NCBI GenBank assembly: GCA_045801465.1
Contig: JBJMSU010000225.1
Span: 1-10,025 of the forward strand
Direction of reading: 5' to 3'
Length of the DNA stretch: 10,025 nucleotides
Source of the DNA: DATFWC01 sp045801465
Lineage (GTDB): Bacteria; Pseudomonadota; Alphaproteobacteria; Rhizobiales; Xanthobacteraceae
A program made the position numbers and the translations under genes. This document shows positions 6,101 to 10,025 of the stretch, one piece after another. The notes below the pieces were generated by a model that saw only the letters and a program-made list of their open reading frames with translations, was not told where the DNA came from and searched no databases. Position 1 is the first letter of the stretch. Each line of letters begins with the position of its first letter.

Positions 6101-6176
6101 CTAGTGCGGCTTAGAATTTGAAGTTCCTACACGACTTTGCGGCGATCTGATAGGAACTTCAAATTCGCCGCACTAG
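6101..6176. repeat. 76-nt CTAG-ended palindromic element, second complete copy
   Basis: The arms 6101-6129 and 6151-6176 pair perfectly: 10 bp (CTAGTGCGGC with GCCGCACTAG), a left-side TTA bulge at 6111-6113, then 16 bp (6114-6129 with 6151-6166), around a 21-nt loop at 6130-6150. Every segment length equals that of the copy at 67-142. Eight of 26 base pairs differ between the copies and each change is compensated. It follows the long-arm element ending at 6085 after a 15-nt spacer whose sequence resembles the 13-nt spacer at 54-66. Confidence 0.9.
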
Positions 6177-6210
6177 TGGCAATCCGGTCTTTCCTCGGTC
6201 ATGATCTTGC

Positions 6211-6236
6211 GGAACCAGCCGGCGGGGTCGGTTGTT
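6211..6236 (+). promoter_or_regulatory. Possible EcfG-type stress promoter before DUF3096 gene
   Basis: GGAAC at 6211-6215 is followed after 17 nt by TGTT at 6233-6236. The alphaproteobacterial general-stress sigma factor EcfG recognises about GGAAC-N16-18-CGTT, so the -35 box is exact and the -10 box has one mismatch. It lies about 30 nt before the DUF3096 start. A chance match is quite possible in GC-rich DNA. Confidence 0.28.
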
Positions 6237-6267
6237 TGTGTGGGTCCCTTGAAAACGGAGACGTTTC

Positions 6268-6405
6268 ATGAGCATCAGTCTGGTGCATCTGCAGCCGATC
6301 GTCGCCCTGCTTGCCGGGATTCTCATCCTCCTGATGCCGCGCCTGTTGAACTATATCGTCGCCATTTATCTGATCGTGGTCGGCGTCACCGGATTGATGC
6401 GTTGA
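6268..6405 (+). CDS. DUF3096 family membrane micro-protein
   Basis: A 45-residue, strongly hydrophobic protein. The first helix covers about residues 8-22 (LQPIVALLAGILILL). After MPRLLN comes the second helix at about 29-43 (YIVAIYLIVVGVTGL). The pattern of a helix, a Pro-Arg turn and a second helix ending in GLMR fits the DUF3096 family, whose function is unknown. A good ribosome binding site, GGAG at 6257-6260, lies 7 nt before ATG 6268. The preceding 86 nt separate it from the palindromic elements and hold an EcfG-like promoter pattern, so stress-linked expression is possible. It lies 149 nt before ppdK and is probably a separate unit. The family call is from recognition of composition and length and could be confirmed by a profile search. 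Confidence 0.8.
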   Translation: MSISLVHLQPIVALLAGILILLMPRLLNYIVAIYLIVVGVTGLMR

Positions 6406-6554
6406 CGCGCGGCGCGCCTCGCGGGTTTGACGGCACGGCGTGTGCATCGGGTTGAAATGGCCCGGAAAACGGGTCAAGAAGCTGCACGGCACGCGGAAAC
6501 GTTGCATCGAGATATTTTAACGACGACACGCAGACGTTCACACGACCAGAGATC

Positions 6555-9281
<2,727 letters not shown>

Positions 9282-9286
9282 CGCGC

Positions 9287-9311
9287 GATGACTTTTCTTC
9301 GAATCGTCATC
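9287..9311 (+). terminator. Weak hairpin after ppdK
   Basis: GATGAC at 9287-9292 pairs with GTCATC at 9306-9311 across a 13-nt loop that contains TTTTCTTC. It starts 5 nt after the ppdK stop. There is no T-run after the stem, so a role in termination or 3' end protection is uncertain. Confidence 0.2.
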
Positions 9312-9330
9312 CCGCTCTAGGTTATTGTTG

Positions 9331-9380
9331 GAGCATGATCTTTTCCGAAAACCGGTATCCACTTTTCGCGATCATGCTCT
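9331..9380. repeat. GAGCATGATC-ended intergenic palindrome (Bradyrhizobiaceae-type)
   Basis: GAGCATGATC at 9331-9340 pairs with GATCATGCTC at 9370-9379. Between them CTTTTCCGAAAACCGG and CCACTTTTCGCG give further imperfect pairing. I recall almost the same sequence as an abundant intergenic palindrome in Bradyrhizobium- and Rhodopseudomonas-like genomes, often preceded by TCATCCCGCTCTAG as here at 9307-9320. It sits between the convergent ppdK and FG-GAP genes and could end or stabilise both transcripts. It is unrelated in sequence to the CTAG-ended family. Confidence 0.8.
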
Positions 9381-9408
9381 AACGGCTGCTTGCCGAAGAT
9401 CGTGACCG

Positions 9409-10025
9409 TCAGTTCAGTCCGATCACGGGACTATGGCTTTCTCCGTAGCAGCTCTCCCACTCGTTGCCGATGACGCCGGCACTCTGCGACAAGACGACGT
9501 TGAAGCCGCTCATCTGGTTGACGAAGAGCGCGCCGTCGGTGACGCGGCGCAGGATGATGTCGGCGGCGCCGTTGCCGTCGACGTCGCCAACCCCGATCAC
9601 GCGCATCTCGATGCCCGTCTGGCCGATGCTCTGGCTGGCGAGGATCTGGGCGCCGTTCATCAGGATCATCACCAGAGTTCCGTCAGCGCGACGGAACAGG
9701 AGGTCGGCCCGTCCGTCGGCGTTGAAGTCGGCGGCGCCGACGAATGTCCATTCCAGGCCGACGACGCCGGCGGAGCCCGCGAAGATGACCTGGAACCCAT
9801 TCATGAGGTACATCTCGAGAGCGCCATCGGACACGCGACGCAGGAGGATGTCCGCCCTTCCATCACCGTTGAAGTCTGCGACGGCCACGGGCCTCCATTC
9901 GAGCCCGACTTGGCCGATGCTTTGCGCCCCGAGCAGTTGGAACCCGTTCATCAGGAACACCTCGAGAGTTCCATCCTGGCGGCGCATGAGGATGTCGGCC
10001 CGGCCGTCGCCGTTGAAGTCGCCGA
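9409..10025 (-). CDS. FG-GAP/VCBS repeat protein, C-terminal part (5' end outside window)
   Basis: The frame is open across the right edge: the codons before the ATG at 9987 read GDFNGDGRADIL, so the true start lies beyond 10025. At least 204 residues are visible, made of four FG-GAP-like beta-propeller blades that each begin with a calcium-binding loop: DFNGDGRAD, DFNGDGRAD, DFNADGRAD and DVDGNGAAD. Loop starts are 48, 49 and 48 residues apart. Each blade continues with a pattern like LLRRxDGxLxxxLMNGxQ. Proteins of this type are usually secreted or surface-bound and bind ligands or support adhesion; the signal and any N-terminal domain are not in the window. After the last blade the protein ends quickly in SCYGESHSPVIGLN, with no anchor. 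It is convergent with ppdK. Confidence 0.88.
   Translation of the reverse strand, partial: GDFNGDGRADILMRRQDGTLEVFLMNGFQLLGAQSIGQVGLEWRPVAVADFNGDGRADILLRRVSDGALEMYLMNGFQVIFAGSAGVVGLEWTFVGAADFNADGRADLLFRRADGTLVMILMNGAQILASQSIGQTGIEMRVIGVGDVDGNGAADIILRRVTDGALFVNQMSGFNVVLSQSAGVIGNEWESCYGESHSPVIGLN
9442..10020 (-). repeat. Four in-gene tandem repeats of 144/147 nt
   Basis: Units start at 10020, 9876, 9729 and 9585 on the minus strand, with lengths of 144, 147 and 144 nt and a last shorter or diverged unit. Units 1 and 3 share the DGTL and QSIGQ type, while units 2 and 4 share RRV(S/T)DGAL and SAGV. The basic period is therefore a pair of blades of 97 residues. Confidence 0.75.

Noticed and set aside
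5854..6114. 86-codon plus-strand frame after glyS
   Set aside because: It runs through the palindromic elements, and its residues simply translate the repeats.
5885..6176. CRISPR-like array of repeated GCGAACTTC motifs
   Set aside because: The copies are inverted arms of hairpins, with no constant direct repeat and no regular spacers.
6456..6474. Small hairpin CCCG-GAAAA-CGGG between the DUF3096 gene and ppdK
   Set aside because: The stem is only 4 to 6 bp and no T-run follows, so a terminator is not supported.

Overview
The window looks like a GC-rich chromosomal segment from an alphaproteobacterium of the Hyphomicrobiales (Bradyrhizobium/Rhodopseudomonas/Pseudolabrys-like). This rests on strong G/C third-position bias, the separate alpha and beta subunits of glycyl-tRNA synthetase, a PpdK of the alphaproteobacterial type, a DUF3096 micro-protein, and a GAGCATGATC-ended palindrome that I recall as common in Bradyrhizobium-type genomes. 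The genus is an inference, not a database result.

Layout: (1) 1-145, palindromic repeat elements running into the start of a TrmN6-like N6-adenine methyltransferase gene (111-920). (2) 921-1257, an intergenic stretch with a weak terminator and a possible 33-residue membrane micro-protein on the minus strand. (3) 1258-5857, a tightly packed plus-strand cluster: soluble S49 Ser/Lys peptidase, 62-residue membrane protein, glyQ, dual CDGSH iron-sulfur protein, then glyS. The first three genes are joined by ATGA overlaps, and the CDGSH gene starts inside the end of glyQ. (4) 5858-6180, three palindromic elements of the same family as at the left edge. (5) 6268-6405, a DUF3096 micro-protein. (6) 6555-9281, ppdK. 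(7) 9282-9408, a convergent intergenic region with the GAGCATGATC palindrome. (8) 9409 to the right edge, the 3' part of a minus-strand FG-GAP/VCBS repeat protein.

The core genes are housekeeping: glycine charging of tRNA, pyruvate/PEP interconversion, RNA or DNA base methylation and envelope proteolysis. The least ordinary signal is a family of CTAG-ended palindromes. Two copies (67-142 and 6101-6176) share one architecture exactly: a 10-bp stem, a 3-nt bulge on the left side, a 16-bp stem and a 21-nt loop, 76 nt in all. Eight of 26 stem pairs differ between the two, and every difference is compensated on the other arm. Each 76-nt copy follows a longer-armed relative at a distance of 13 or 15 nt, so the unit may be a dimer. 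Decayed copies flank glyS on both sides. One copy supplies the ribosome binding site, start codon and first 11 codons of the methyltransferase gene.
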